DNA of 64,000 bases from Caenorhabditis remanei (lineage: Eukaryota > Nematoda > Chromadorea > Rhabditida > Rhabditidae), in the NCBI RefSeq assembly GCF_010183535.1, contig NC_071330.1, positions 7,793,717 through 7,857,716 of the forward strand, in the 5' to 3' direction. Position numbers and translations under genes: made by a program. Positions 1 to 21,100 of this stretch are shown piece after piece (the first letter of the stretch is position 1; every line of letters starts with the position of its first letter). The notes under the pieces are model-generated. The model had not been told where the DNA came from and did no database searches. It worked only from the letters and a program-made list of their open reading frames with translations.

Positions 1-56
1 AAGTTTTTCATCTCACATCATCTAGGTTTTTCGATATTCTCAATGGCAAGTTTCAG

Positions 57-609
57 CTGCATATAAGAAAGCGGACGGAATCAAGGTTGACGGGAAACGG
101 CTTGTTGTTGATTATGAAAGAGGTCGTACCCAAAAAACATGGCTCCCTAGAAGACTTGGTAAGTGTTTTCTTTATGAAACTTGTGAAAAGTTGTCTATCA
201 TTCAGGTGGCGGCAAAGGAGATACCCGAAAAACTCGTGAATCTAAAGCAGTAATTGAAGAACGAGAAATGCAATCCGGATTTGGTGGAGGTGGATACGAT
301 GATCGGGATAGAGACCGAAGTGGTAGTCGTGACAGAAGACAAGATTCGTATCGTAACGGTGGAGGGAACGATAGAGATCGTCGTGAATCTTCTGGAGGGT
401 TCAGAGACAGTCGTGGTGGCGGTTTTGGTGGAGGTCGGGATCGTAATGGCGATCGCGGTAGTGGATACGGAGGAGATCGTGGTTACGGCGGGGATCGTGG
501 CGGTGACAGAGGTGGAAGTCGGTACAGTTCAAGTGGTGCAGGATCAGGAAGTGGGCACCGGAGCGGTAGTGGCGCTGGAAGCGGAGGACGGTACGGAGAC
601 CGTCGTTGA
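57..609 (+). CDS. rnp-7: U1 snRNP 70 kDa protein, C-terminal part
   Basis: 3' end of a gene that begins before the window. Exons 57-158 and 206-609 are joined across a 47-bp intron, with a splice acceptor at 55-56. The first exon encodes the end of an RRM followed by the U1-70K signature [14 protein letters not shown]...VDYERGRT...WLPRRLGGG. The remainder is a low-complexity tail of Arg/Asp/Gly/Ser repeats ([12 protein letters not shown], then RGG and GYGGDRG units). In this family the protein binds stem-loop I of U1 snRNA and takes part in 5' splice-site recognition in the nucleus. The stop codon is TGA at 607-609. nuo-4 begins about 300 bp downstream on the same strand behind a TTTTTAG acceptor, so the two could share an operon; this is inference. 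Identity is secure from the post-RRM motif. Confidence 0.9.
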
Positions 610-916
610 ATCTTGCAACTTTCATGAACTTTCGCTCCTCAAGTTCCACACGATATGTTTCCACGACATACGCCTATTTATTTGCTGTTTGATCTGTTTG
701 ATTTCTATGATGCTTTCTCTTAAAGTTCCGTTTTTTTTCTAATTATAAATAAGATTCTCACGGTAGATTTTCCAAAATTACCGAAAGGAACTATCCATAA
801 TGAAATATTTCAAAATTTCTGTTTTCGTATTGACTTTCTGACTTTATCAGTCTGAACTGGTAATTCTATCTCGTTCTGTTTTCTTTCAATAAATCATATT
901 TATTTTTAGACTCGAA

Positions 917-3299
917 ATGCCGGGTTCCATGAGCAAGCTGGGTGGGCTAGCTAATGGCCTTCTGGCGTGCTCCAGAACCGGAACTCTGTCGAATCAGGTC
1001 AGAGGAGTTGTTCATAAGAGTCTTCTCAAACTCCCATCCGAGCACCCAGAACCATGGGATTATAAGCACAAAGGTTTCAATTATATTGATGGATTGAAAG
1101 ATGATACTCAAGCTCATTTACATCAAAATTCCAAGTTGATCGTTATCGAGGGAAACATTGGATCTGGAAAGACAACCTTGGCAAAACAGCTTGCTGATCA
1201 GCTGGGATTCGTCCATATCCCAGAATTCAGAATGGATGATATTCTCATCGATAGATACGGAAACGATCTTCGCAATTACTACAGCAAGGTTTGATTCTAT
1301 CTATTTTGACAGTTACGAAGAAAGATGTATTTTTAATTTTTAAAGTAGATATTTCTTGACGTCGATATTTTCGGTGAGACGTAAAAAATACGTTATTTTT
1401 CAGTTCCCAGCTCGCTACCGTCTCCCGGACATGTCCATGTTCTACAAAAATCCACGTGGAGAACTTTCGGCTGCAATGCAAGATCGTATTTTCAACTGCC
1501 GATTTGATCAATATCTGAACGCCCTCGCTCATATTTTGAATACTGGACAAGGAGTTGTTCTCGAGCGTACCCCTCACTCCGATTTCGTGTTTGCCAACGC
1601 TATGAGAGACAAGAATTATATCGGACACGAATGTGATTAAAGAAACTGTAGTGCAAATTAGCATATCGGAAATTTCAGACTTCAAGCACTATTACTTCGT
1701 CCGCAAAAATGCTCTTCCTCAATTGCACTTCTGGCCTCATTTGGTCGTTTATTTGAAAACTCCAACCAATAAGTGCCTTGAAAACATCAAGAGAAGAGGG
1801 AATGTGAGTTATAGAATCACACTTCCTCTTAAAAATTTGTTTATAGACCGACGAAATTGCTGTAGTCGATGAGCGTTATTTGAAAACGATTGAGGAGTCT
1901 TACAAGGATTCACTCCGCGAGTATAGGAATCACTCGAAAATTCTTGCGTACGACTGGACTAAACCAGGAGATACGGATGCTGTTGTAGAGGTACGTCGAT
2001 TGTAAAACTCGAAGTGTAAAGAATATACCCTAAAAACTGTAATAGAAGCGTCCCTTTATTTGAGGTGCTCTCTGAAAAGCGGGGTGAATAATGTTCTGAC
2101 TTATAGGGGGCGGACCCTAAGTCAGATGAGTTTGGCGACAACAGTAAGAGAGAGAGAGAAATAATAAACAACTTTATTCAATTACACTAACCAAAGAGGG
2201 GAATCTTGAGATCCATCGTTGTTTCCTTCTTCGAATCCACAGAAGTCTTCGACGGTGCAGTAGTTGTGACGACGGCTTGGCAAGGGAGCTGAGGAGGCTT
2301 CTTTGAAGCAAGAGTGACGTTTCCCGTTGATTCCATTTCCTTATATGCAGAAAGATGTGGGGCAGATGGTTATCGAAAGGTCAGATCGTCAAAGGCCAAG
2401 GTCACGTTCATTCGGTAGACTGATTGTAGTTGGAGTTGACCGGAAGAGAAGTTGGAAGGTTACGTAGAATTGGTTAATGAATTGTTCGTGTAAAGTTGTA
2501 GTCTAGTGGAGACGATTGTTATTTGTAAGAGCCCGTGTGGCTTTGGTGATTTAGCTAGGTCGTGAATTAAGACATATTAATTCCGCGACAAATAATATTA
2601 TTCAAACCTAATAGGGGGGAACCCTCTAATAGAAGCCCGCTTCGAAAGAGTTTTGAAAAACAGTGGCACGTGCGCCTATAATAGAGTTTTTACGGTATGA
2701 GTTATTGGATGAAAAGTTTTCGAGTTGCAGGATATTGAACGGCTAGATCTCGATTTCTTCGAGTGGCATAGTGGAGATGTTATGGAAGAATGGAATACAA
2801 TTGTTGATTCAATTGGATGGAATGGATGGAGACAATAGTAAGTATTCGAAAATTTGAAAAACAAAATTCATTAAATTTTTTCAGTGTCACGAACAAATTT
2901 GATGCCCGTATGCTCGCTTTCGATGGAATTCCAAAGCACGAAGTCGGAGAGTTGTACACCAATCCACGTGATACTGGACACTTCCTCCATGTAATGCGCA
3001 AAGAAGTTCTCAAATCTCCATTCGGATACGGCTACATTGCTAAGAATGGGGATCATCAAGCAGGAATAACTGCCTGGCATACCGGACATCATCTTCCAGA
3101 GCCATGGTTAGTAAAACGAACTCAGTTTTGCTTCCACGTTTTTAAATGTCGTATTTCTGATCTACATCTCCAATATATCATTTCCAGGTACGAATACTAT
3201 TTCCGAGAGGCGTACTATGACGATTTGACGTCTCACGAAACTTCACTGGATTTGGATTCCGATTCGTACGATCCGGATTACGTGCATCATCATCACTAA
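917..3299 (+). CDS. nuo-4: NADH:ubiquinone oxidoreductase subunit NDUFA10-like (complex I)
   Basis: Seven exons: 917-1288, 1404-1632, 1679-1803, 1847-1990, 2731-2837, 2885-3106 and 3188-3299. They sum to 436 aa. The start ATG lies just after a TTTTTAG acceptor, consistent with trans-splicing. The protein has the deoxynucleoside-kinase-like fold of NDUFA10: a P-loop GNIGSGKTT near residue 80, then VVLERTPHSDFVF and RDKNYIGHEYFKHYY in the middle, and a long C-terminal region. The N-terminus is Ser/Arg-containing and could be a mitochondrial presequence. In the family it is an accessory subunit of mitochondrial complex I. The last residues are four histidines. AATAAA lies at 3316-3321. Intron 5 (1991-2730) is much longer than the others because of a TA-flanked insertion described separately. 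Confidence 0.92.
2028..2695. mobile_element. TA-flanked inverted-repeat element in nuo-4 intron 5
   Basis: 668-bp insertion. The left end reads TA|CCCTAAAAACTGTAATA. The right end, on the opposite strand, reads TA|CCGTAAAAACTCTATTA. So there are imperfect terminal inverted repeats and a TA target duplication at 2026-2027 and 2696-2697. Removing it leaves an intron of about 70 bp, a normal size here. Arm-like repeat DNA occupies roughly 2028-2150 and 2560-2695, including a CTGACTTA...TAAGTCAG hairpin near 2097-2127. The middle carries a small minus-strand ORF. TA duplication and CCNTAAA-type ends fit a non-autonomous Tc1/mariner-like element; no transposase is visible. Confidence 0.6.
2187..2336 (-). 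CDS. Small nested ORF (49 aa) inside the nuo-4 intron insertion
   Basis: Minus-strand ORF from ATG at 2334-2336 to TAG at 2187-2189. It encodes 49 residues beginning MESTGNVTLASKKPPQ and ending MDLKIPLFG. A canonical AATAAA follows the stop within about 15 bases on the minus strand, as expected of a real Caenorhabditis 3' end. A TATA-like string (CATATAA) lies just upstream of the start. I recognise no family. It is Lys/Pro/Thr-rich with no signal peptide or membrane segment. It sits wholly inside the TA-flanked element, antisense to nuo-4, so it could be captured cargo, a host gene carried along, or chance. Translation is unproven. Confidence 0.35.
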   Translation of the reverse strand: MESTGNVTLASKKPPQLPCQAVVTTTAPSKTSVDSKKETTMDLKIPLFG

Positions 3300-5747
3300 A
3301 TCTTCATCCTTCTTAAATAAAATCTACCGCTCCATCTCTTTTCAGTAGATTCCGTAGTTTTTGCCGTCTTTATCATCAATTTTTTTTTCGACTCGATTCT
3401 CACAAATCGATTGTTCGTAATGTGTAATTTCCTGTTGTTTCCACTAAAAGTTATTTTTGATTTTTAATAGATGTTAGAAAAGTCGAAACGAAAGAGAATT
3501 CGGAAATAAATTTTCAGATTGGGTTTTAAAGACTCTAATTGTCAGAGTTTCCTTTTTCACTTCGCGTTAAAATCCGACAATATATTTGAAAGTTCTCTCC
3601 TTTCTCACGCAGTTGTAATTCTGGCACAAAGCCAATTCCACTTTACTCTAACATCATATGAAATGGAGAGTGTCTAGAGTTCTGTGCGTGTCTCTTGTGG
3701 GGTCTTTTCCACGTCTCTAGCGGCATCTCTATTTGAAATACTGCCTCGCTTTCACAAGACCAAGGGGGATACCCCGTGGTCGAAAAAGAAAAGTGGGGGA
3801 GGGAGAAATTTGAGAGAAAAGAAACGCAGAAAGGGTAGACAAACTGGAAGAAGATGAAGAAAAAGACGAAAAAAGAAGGACTTGCTCTTTTTTGAGAGAG
3901 AGAGAGAAAACGACGTTTCTTTTCTTTTTCTACACATGTTTCCCGCCTACCCCACATACTCTTCTTTATTTTTGCACTTACTGAAAATCAATTTTCAGAT
4001 ATTCTCTCTTAGATAATCTGAAAGTTTCTGTTTTCCTATCTAGAACATCTAAATCATGAACATTGTTTTCATCGTCAGAAAATACTTTTCATTCTTACTT
4101 TTTTCGAATTGATCTTTCGATCTTTCACTCCGTTTGACATCACAAATTCAAAATGACATCATCAAAGGGCTTTTACGTAGAACAATTCTTCTTCATCAGA
4201 TTTTTCCCGGCTTTCCTTTTATCTTACCACTAAGCCTTGAATAATCATGTTCTTTATAGTCGAAAATTGAACGGATACGGTAAAATTTAATTTTACTAGA
4301 GGTCTAATTCCAATTTGATACAACTTATCGAGAAAGAAATCTTCGGTTTCAACGCGTCTCAAAACCTTTTCTAACATCTTAAGTATTTGTTTTGTTTCTC
4401 CTTTTTCTGAACACTGATGTCTTCTCTTCTTTCACTTTCTCCAAAAACCTAAAGTTCTGATCGACGGTCTGTGAATTCCATATTCTGGTCCATTGAAATT
4501 GGTTTCTGAGAGCTAAAAAAGATTCAATAACAAGCAAATTTTATGAGGATTCGAATCTTACAGTTAGATCTTTTTTTTCATTTTGTAATACTATTTCTGA
4601 TTGAAGAGTATTTTCCAGATGTTATATTTTTACTGTCGATTTATAAAAATCAAGAAAAATCACAACACTAACATTTCTCACTTTGTAACTAATATTATGA
4701 AAACTCAGTTCTCAACTCGAGACTCAAAGTTCACAAATGACATCAATCTTCCTCTTCTCTCATCTTTTTTTCGTCTAACATTCTTCATTTAATCACTTCT
4801 TTCTTTTTCACTTTTAAACTGAAAGGTTCTTTTGATTTCTCTCAAACTCTCCATCTTTCATACTATTTCGTTTGGCCGTTTGATTTCTAGGCGGTAGTCG
4901 ATGTCCTATTTTGATTTTACTGTATGCATTTGATTTTACTGTATGCACATATGTATGTACAATAATTGTAAGAGGATAAAATTCCGAATAATTAATGAAA
5001 GCAGTAAAATAGCTGTGAGGAATACAGCGTTGAATAGCAAATCTCTCTTAATTTGAAATTCGAAACCATAATTCTTCTCTCATTATCTCAATTCTATAGA
5101 GTACATTGAGATTATTCTCGAGAAATTACTTCGGAGAAGATTAACTGATGGATGAGGAAGCAAATCTCTTCTGCTCTCATTTTCATCAGCATCAGCATTT
5201 GAATGTTTTTCAAATTAGTTTTGAGTGCTACAACTATTTTGTCTGTATGAAAGTTACAGTTGACCTGTCATAACACCAATCCAGCCTAATACCACCAACC
5301 AATAAATCCCAACTACTTTTTACGGGCCATTTTCGGGCTTCCTCAAGGCCAAACATGGCCCATCTCTGCATTTCTCTCTATCCTCATCTTCTTTGATGTT
5401 CTTCAAATTCTCTGCGTCTCTTGTTACTCATTGCATGAGAGAACATACACTTGAAAGACCGAGAGACTTTAGAGAAACGAGACGCAATGATTAGAGTGAA
5501 GATGCGAAGACAGTGGTCTTTGGCATCTCTTTTCTGTCTCGTCACACTCTCTCACTTTTCGGCCTTTTTTCTATAGTTTTCTTTTTGTTAAATTTTTCTA
5601 GTTCATTCACCAACCATTTCCAGTTCTGGTCAAGTTCTGGATACTCATAAAATTTATATTTTCTTCTTTTTTTTGTTGTTTTTTCGGCATTCTAATCAGT
5701 CATATCATTAATAAAATAATATTTCAGAATTCTTGCGAATGGATTAG
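3300..5747. other. 2.4-kb upstream region of ogt-1
   Basis: No convincing coding sequence. The start holds the nuo-4 3' UTR with AATAAA at 3316. The rest is T-rich and purine/pyrimidine-biased, with a GA-rich block at about 3785-3920. There is a short tandem duplication of TTTGATTTTACTGTATGCA near 4910-4950. A splice acceptor (AATATTTCAG) lies 20 bp before the ogt-1 ATG, so an untranslated exon or spliced leader joins there. The region probably holds the ogt-1 promoter. Confidence 0.5.
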
Positions 5748-10865
<5,118 letters not shown>

Positions 10866-11882
10866 GCTTTTCACAAATTACACTGATGCTCAATAGTTTT
10901 GTAAATTTTGTATTAATTTGAAATTCGAGTTTTTATGCATTTATCATTTTGAATTCCCATTTTGCTCACTACTATTTCACTCTGTTCCTCAGTGCTTCTT
11001 CTCTTTCACTACATTACACACAATATCTCGCATCATCCGCCTCCACACTTCTATTCCTCATAATCTCTTGGGTCCATACTTTGTGATTTCGTTTTTTCTT
11101 ATCGTTTTGAAGGATTTCTGAATTTCCCGCTCTTATCAAAGACAAAAGATCCGTGGTTCTTAATATGGATCTCTTCATAACTTGTAATCAAAAGTGCCCT
11201 CGTTTAGTAGTTTTTTGGTAAATTGTTTTCTTTTCTTAAAAACAGAAGAAAACGTGCTTTTAGTGAATGTCTAGATTTCTTCTATGTTCTGCACTTTCTT
11301 GAACCATATTGGTTCTTTTACTCCCCCTTTCCTCATACCTTGGCATATACACTTCACTTATTCCAAATTTTTATTTATTATCATTTTCTAATTGACTTGA
11401 ATGAAAGTTCTTTAAAAGATGATTTTGTTGCAATACTAATTTAACAGAAAGAAAGAATTTCAACAGACAGCTCAAAGGGGATAAAAGTGTTCCGAAACGA
11501 AGAACTTGAAACTTTTAAAATTTAGGGAGAATAGAATGTCAATCTTCTCGTTTTCCATTTATTTTCTTTCACAGACTCCTCTTCTTCCAACCAATTTAAC
11601 CGTGGGATGGACGGAAAACGGGCAGAAAATTGAAAAAGTGGTCCTTCTTCTTCTTCTCTGTTTATGCCTCCTGCTTCTACGAGAATCCGCGCAAGAAGCA
11701 ATTTGAGAAGTAGGGAAAAGAAGAAGAAGAGGTCCCTCCTACCCGTAGAAGCTGTCATTTTCAATTTTGGAGAAACGAGAAAAAGAAAACGGAAAAGGAC
11801 TCTTTTAACTCATTTTCTTACTTACTCAAGTTACTCGAGATATGGAAATTGTAACTGGATTCTGAGGTGATATTTCTGGAAA
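10866..11882. other. Intergenic region between ogt-1 and glr-2
   Basis: Contains the ogt-1 3' UTR and presumably the glr-2 promoter. It is T-rich with no recognisable coding sequence. A pair of complementary blocks, TTCTTCTTCTTCTC near 11644-11660 and AAGAAGAAGAAGAGG near 11718-11732, could form a hairpin. Confidence 0.4.
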
Positions 11883-16247
<4,365 letters not shown>

Positions 16248-16347
16248 ATATTTTTGTTACAATAAATTAAGAAATAAATAAAAAAACGTTAACATGATTC
16301 TCTGTTTCGATATAAATTTACATAGACACGCAGTTTATCACACTTCT

Positions 16348-19300
16348 TCAAAACATCCCGATCCGTTTATTTTTAAGGCACTTCTTCGTCATGCAGAAAA
16401 TCGGGTCAACTGGTTCCAATGTGTCATCGCCAAAAAGAGAAAGAGCTGCTATTCCGAAGACTGTGTGGAATGGGTCGGCCTGAAAAAAACTTTTTGAAAT
16501 TTCAATTAAAATGGAAATGTACTTAAGAATAAATACGTGAACTACAGATGAATGCTCTATAACTCCCATAATTCTATTCCAATTCAGAATCAAATCTTTT
16601 GTCATTACCAACTATCAAGTAGTTTATTAACCACAACCGAATATTTCGGTTCCATCTCGATAGAACTCGGAACGCGAAATGAGTAACCAGGACTCACCAA
16701 CTAATCGCCCAAACGGCAGGTAATCGATTTCAACTTGCCAAACAAGGAAATAATTGACAATATTTTATAGCTACTTAGACGAACTGATGAAAGAGCTTCA
16801 TTCCATGACGAATATATACGAATCGAATAACATTGCCAAATTTCGAAACGCTCAAGTAGGTGGTTTAGTTTGTGAAAAAAGATATTACATTTTTTAGAAC
16901 CTTCTGATACGTGAGATCCAACGCGTTTTGGATGCTGAACTGCTTTTAAACAATCTTGGTTCGAGGATGACTTCAGGAACTCCACGTGTAGAAGCTGGAA
17001 GAGAGACAGGACTGCCTTCCATCGAGTTATCAAGAAACGGTAACCGCTGGAAGGAAGAATCGAAGTTTATGACACCATCCCCGGCACCAGGGTCCTCGAA
17101 ATTTCGTCAGAGTTTCAGTCCTTTAACATTGTCGTTGATCGGAGGAGGAGGAGGAAGTTCACCTCACTCGGAAAAGGAAGTTGATGAAGATGACGAAGGG
17201 AAAATTGAGAAACGTGACAAACTCTATTTTCCGGAAGGGACCAAAAAGTAAGCTTTAATTGACCAGGTGGGTTCTATCCGCAACAAATCTTTTCCAGTAA
17301 TGCTAACCCAATTGGACGTCTGATCGGTCCACGAGGAATCACTATTCGTCAATTGGAGAAAGATCTTGGATGCAAGTTGTTCATTCGTGGGAAAGGTGAA
17401 TACTTCGATAATTTTGATTAACGATTCAACCTTGTTGTCAGGTTGTACTAGAGATGATGCGAGAGAAGAACGTCTTCGTGGACGTTCAGGATGGGAACAT
17501 CTCGATGAGCCTATTCATGTTGTCATCACTATTAAATCAGACACGGAAAACAATGCACTCGAAAAAATAATGCATGTCAAACAACAACTTCAGGATTTTT
17601 TGGAAAACAGTAACTCCGAACTGAAGCGTGCTCAACTCATGCAATTGGCTGTTATCGAAGGAACTCTAAAGTGATCGTGTTAAATATAAATTCAGTGATC
17701 AAAGAATGAATCCGACTTCAATGAAATGTTCTTGCTCTTTGAATTTTGTTCTACAGAAAATTTTCAAACTTACGCAATCTCCTGGGCGGTCTGCAAACCC
17801 TCCTGTTTCATCGTCTTGGCAGGCATAAATGAAAGTCTTCATTGCTGATTGATCGATGAAATGAAGACGGCCCAAAATGGAAAGAGATGCGAGAACCCAC
17901 CACGAATAGCATACATCCGGTAGCTTTTCAGGGCGTCCTGAAAAAATTTATTGATTAGTTAAAACATTCATGGCTGTTTTCAAAGATAGTCAGTGAAAAA
18001 AATCGAAATCAAAAAACGATTACCGTTCAAACCACCACTGTCACATTGACGGAAAGCGAGCCATTCAGCAGTTCTATCTCTGTCGATTTCAGCTAACCGT
18101 CCTGCAATTGCCAATGCCCCAACACAGCAGTATATTTGGCCCGAATGACTTTCAGATCCTGGTCGAGTTCCAAATCCACCATCAGTATTATAACATCTCA
18201 TCAAAAAGCGTACTGCTGAATCAACGTTTAAGACAGAGAGATGACCGAGAAGGTGACATGTGGCAAAGGAGCAGAGAGTGAATCGTGTGTCAACTTCGCC
18301 TGAAAACATGCAAAACTGTGATGATTTGAGAGATAAATGCTGATTAATGATGATCAAACGGGGCTTTAGGCGTATTTACCCGATTGATCTCCACAAAAAC
18401 TGCCATCTTCTTGTTGCAAACGTTGTACATACTTGCAAATTGAATCGGCATCTGCTTTTTCTAATGAATCAAAAATAATTAGGGTCTGAACTGCACACAG
18501 AGTATGAAGGAGATGACTATCGTGACCAGGAGCTGGTCCGTAACCTCCGTCGGAATTACGACAGCAAAGAACGTAATCGACGATTTCTTCTCTTGACATC
18601 CTGTCGAGCTGAACAAAAATGATTGTACGCTCACTACTGAACATACAGATACATCAACTGGTTAATAGGACGTATGAAATGAAATATTGATAATGAAAAC
18701 AATTACGTTTTTTGTTAAATCCATCGCATTGGCACACCAGTAAATTCCACTGACTCGTAGATGCTCAGCCATTATGTAATGCTGAAAAATGAATTTATGA
18801 ATGTACTGACTATGAGTTTTAAGAGGCACTATCTGTAAGAGTGAGAATGTTTGTGTTGGGCCTTGGCACAGTTGCAAAAAGTTGTTTCAATTCGAACTCT
18901 TTTTACAGCATATGTACCCCTATGGTAGTGGTTTACAAAAAATATGCCATCATTCCCCTATGACGTCATCATAGGAAAATATGACCAATAATTGACTTTT
19001 CTCCCAAAAATTCATAAAAATTTCAATTTTTCAAATAACTTTAGGAAACTTTCGCAACATGTTAGGAGTGTTTTTGACTACCTCTACACAAATTTTCAGC
19101 CTTCCAGACACCCCAGAAACCGTTCAAGTGAATTTCACTTTCATGTTTTTCCAACTTTTCTCGAAAAATCCCTCTAGAAGTACTCAAATTTCAAATCGTA
19201 TTCGTATTCTCCGCAAAAAGTTCTATTAGGTCCAATTAAAATCATCAAAAAACCATTGCACCATTTTGAGATATTTTGATTTTTTCAAAAATCACATAAG

Positions 19301-20583
19301 GGTCCCCCCTTATGAAAAAAAAAATTTCACTAAAAATTCAAAGAAAAAATTTGTTCCGAAAATAATCATAATATTGATGAAAACTCTAGAATAAACCAAT
19401 TTCAAGATTATACCCCTCAGAGATTGGTTTGAACCGATTTCGTTTTTTTCGTCATCGAAATTTTTTCCCATTTTTTGACGTTTTCATCAATATTTTGTAC
19501 TGAAGTACACAAATTTCAAGCAATGTACTTATTGCTCGCTAAATTCAACAAATAGTCAAAATAAGACGAATGATAAAACGTTTAGAACATTGATGCAATA
19601 TTACAAAATGTTTTGTAAAAGAGTTCTAAACGTTTTTGCTTCAAAATAATGTTGAATTATTTTTTCGACAAAAATTTTGTTCCATGGGGGGACCCTTATG
19701 TGATTTTCAATATAAATGAAAATATCTCAAAACGGTCCAATGGTTTATCATTCGTCTTATTTTGACTATTTGTTGAATTTAGCGAGCAATAAGTACATTG
19801 CTTGAAATTTGTGTACTTCAGTACAAAATATTGATGAAAACGTCAAAAAATGGGAAAAAATTTCGATGACGAAAAAAACGAAATCGGTTCAAACCAATCT
19901 CTGAGGGGTATAATCTTGAAATTGGTTTATTCTAGAGTTTTCATCAATATTATGATTATTTTCGGAACAAATTTTTTCTTTGAATTTTTAGTGAAATTTT
20001 TTTTTTCATAAGGGGGGACCCTTATGTGATTTTTGAAAAAATCAAAATATCTCAAAATGGTGCAATGGTTTTTTGATGATTTTAATTGGACCTAATAGAA
20101 CTTTTTGCGGAGAATACGAATACGATTTGAAATTTGAGTACTTCTAGAGGGATTTTTCGAGAAAAGTTGGAAAAACATGAAAGTGAAATTCACTTGAACG
20201 GTTTCTGGGGTGTCTGGAAGGCTGAAAATTTGTGTAGAGGTAGTCAAAAACACTCCTAACATGTTGCGAAAGTTTCCTAAAGTTATTTGAAAAATTGAAA
20301 TTTTTATGAATTTTTGGGAGAAAAGTCAATTATTGGTCATATTTTCCTATGATGACGTCATAGGGGAATGATGGCATATTTTTTGTAAACCACTACCATA
20401 GGGGTACATATGCTGTAAAAAGAGTTCGAATTGAAACAACTTTTTGCAACTGTGCCAAGAGGAATCCTCATCTTACAGACAACGTCTCTTAAATGTAAAA
20501 CTCACATAACCATTTTTATCTTTTTCATACTTTAGTATGAAGTTTGAATGGAGATCCTGCAACAATTCTTTCGGAGAGTTCAT
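16348..20583 (-). CDS. ggtb-1: Rab geranylgeranyltransferase (GGTase II) beta subunit
   Basis: Exons in transcript order: 20506-20583, 18707-18781, 18380-18608, 18024-18299, 17774-17937 and 16348-16479, all in consistent phase. With the alpha subunit and Rab escort protein, the family adds geranylgeranyl groups to Rab C-terminal cysteines. Prenyltransferase repeats are clear ([86 protein letters not shown]). The zinc ligands expected in the family are present: Asp and Cys of LPDVCYSWW, and His of ADPFHT. The first exon ([14 protein letters not shown]) is separated by an intron that contains a 1674-bp palindromic insertion. The last intron (16480-17773) contains a complete gene on the other strand. 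The 3' end converges with glr-2 about 100 bp away. Confidence 0.9.
16679..17674 (+). CDS. STAR-family KH-domain RNA-binding protein, nested in a ggtb-1 intron
   Basis: Exons 16679-16719, 16771-16855, 16898-17247, 17298-17395 and 17442-17674 give 268 aa. The order is a QUA1-like helical segment ([12 protein letters not shown]...[13 protein letters not shown], residues about 15-60), a Ser/Pro/Gly linker with five glycines, an extended STAR KH domain, then QUA2-like [19 protein letters not shown] at the very C-terminus. The KH domain ([10 protein letters not shown]...[20 protein letters not shown]..., residues about 145-250) carries the GPRG loop. STAR proteins (GLD-1, ASD-2, Quaking) control splicing or translation of target mRNAs. 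In C. elegans I recall a STAR gene, B0280.17, beside ggtb-1. The whole gene lies within ggtb-1 intron 5 on the opposite strand. There is no C-terminal Tyr-rich tail. Confidence 0.88.
18819..20492. mobile_element. Long palindromic inverted-repeat element bounded by TTAA
   Basis: Positions 18862-19577 and 20459-19744 pair as an inverted repeat of 716 bp per arm with no net length difference. Coordinates of mirrored points always sum to 39321, and the 61-codon ORF in one arm is repeated identically in the other. A 166-bp loop (19578-19743) contains its own smaller inverted repeat (AAACGTTTAGAAC...GTTCTAAACGTTT). Weaker similarity extends outward to TTAAGAG at 18819 and CTCTTAA ending at 20492, so TTAA is probably the target duplication. 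Removing it leaves a ggtb-1 intron of about 54 bp. No transposase is seen, so it is a large foldback/MITE-like element, possibly piggyBac-mobilised. Confidence 0.8.
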
Positions 20584-21100
20584 TGGCAATTCTACATCTT
20601 TTCGTGCGAAATCGAGGAGACCAGCGAAGCTCTGAATCATGAATGCTATTATTACGTTTTTAGTAACTTTAAAATCCTCTCACCATCTCTGAAAACTATT
20701 GGGGAGCCAAGAAACTGCCAGAAGACAGTTGCGAAATTTAATTTTTCCAAAAATAGTGCTGACGATACTCCGGTATTACGCTGTGCTTGTACTTTAACGA
20801 GCGCGGCAGTTTAAATAAAGTAACTCGGAAAAATTTCACGACTGCAAATTTCGGTGAAACAAGAAAAAACTTGAACCGAATAGTATAATAACAAATTAAT
20901 AAAAAGAACAGACGTGTAAAGATAGTTTTCAGCTCGAAAATTGAACTGAATATAAAAAAGTCTGATTTCTTTGAACGAGTTCTGCTTTCGATAAAATGGA
21001 ACGTCTGCAACAAGCTTACTAGGGTTCTCACTCGAGATGTTAAACAAGATTTTGAATACTTCATAAAACATTTTTATTATTTAAACAGTGTCAATATTGC
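20584..21100. other. Intergenic region between ggtb-1 start and the WASP-family gene end
   Basis: The minus-strand promoter of ggtb-1 and the 3' end of the WASP-family gene lie here. I see no coding sequence with convincing splice structure. Open stretches on both strands are short and look like chance. Confidence 0.4.

Noticed and set aside
254..742. 162-codon plus-strand frame over the rnp-7 tail
   Set aside because: Shadow frame created by the RGG/RD repeats of rnp-7; the true frame ends at 609.
18992..20329. Identical 61-codon frames on opposite strands
   Set aside because: They are the two arms of the palindrome, not genes.
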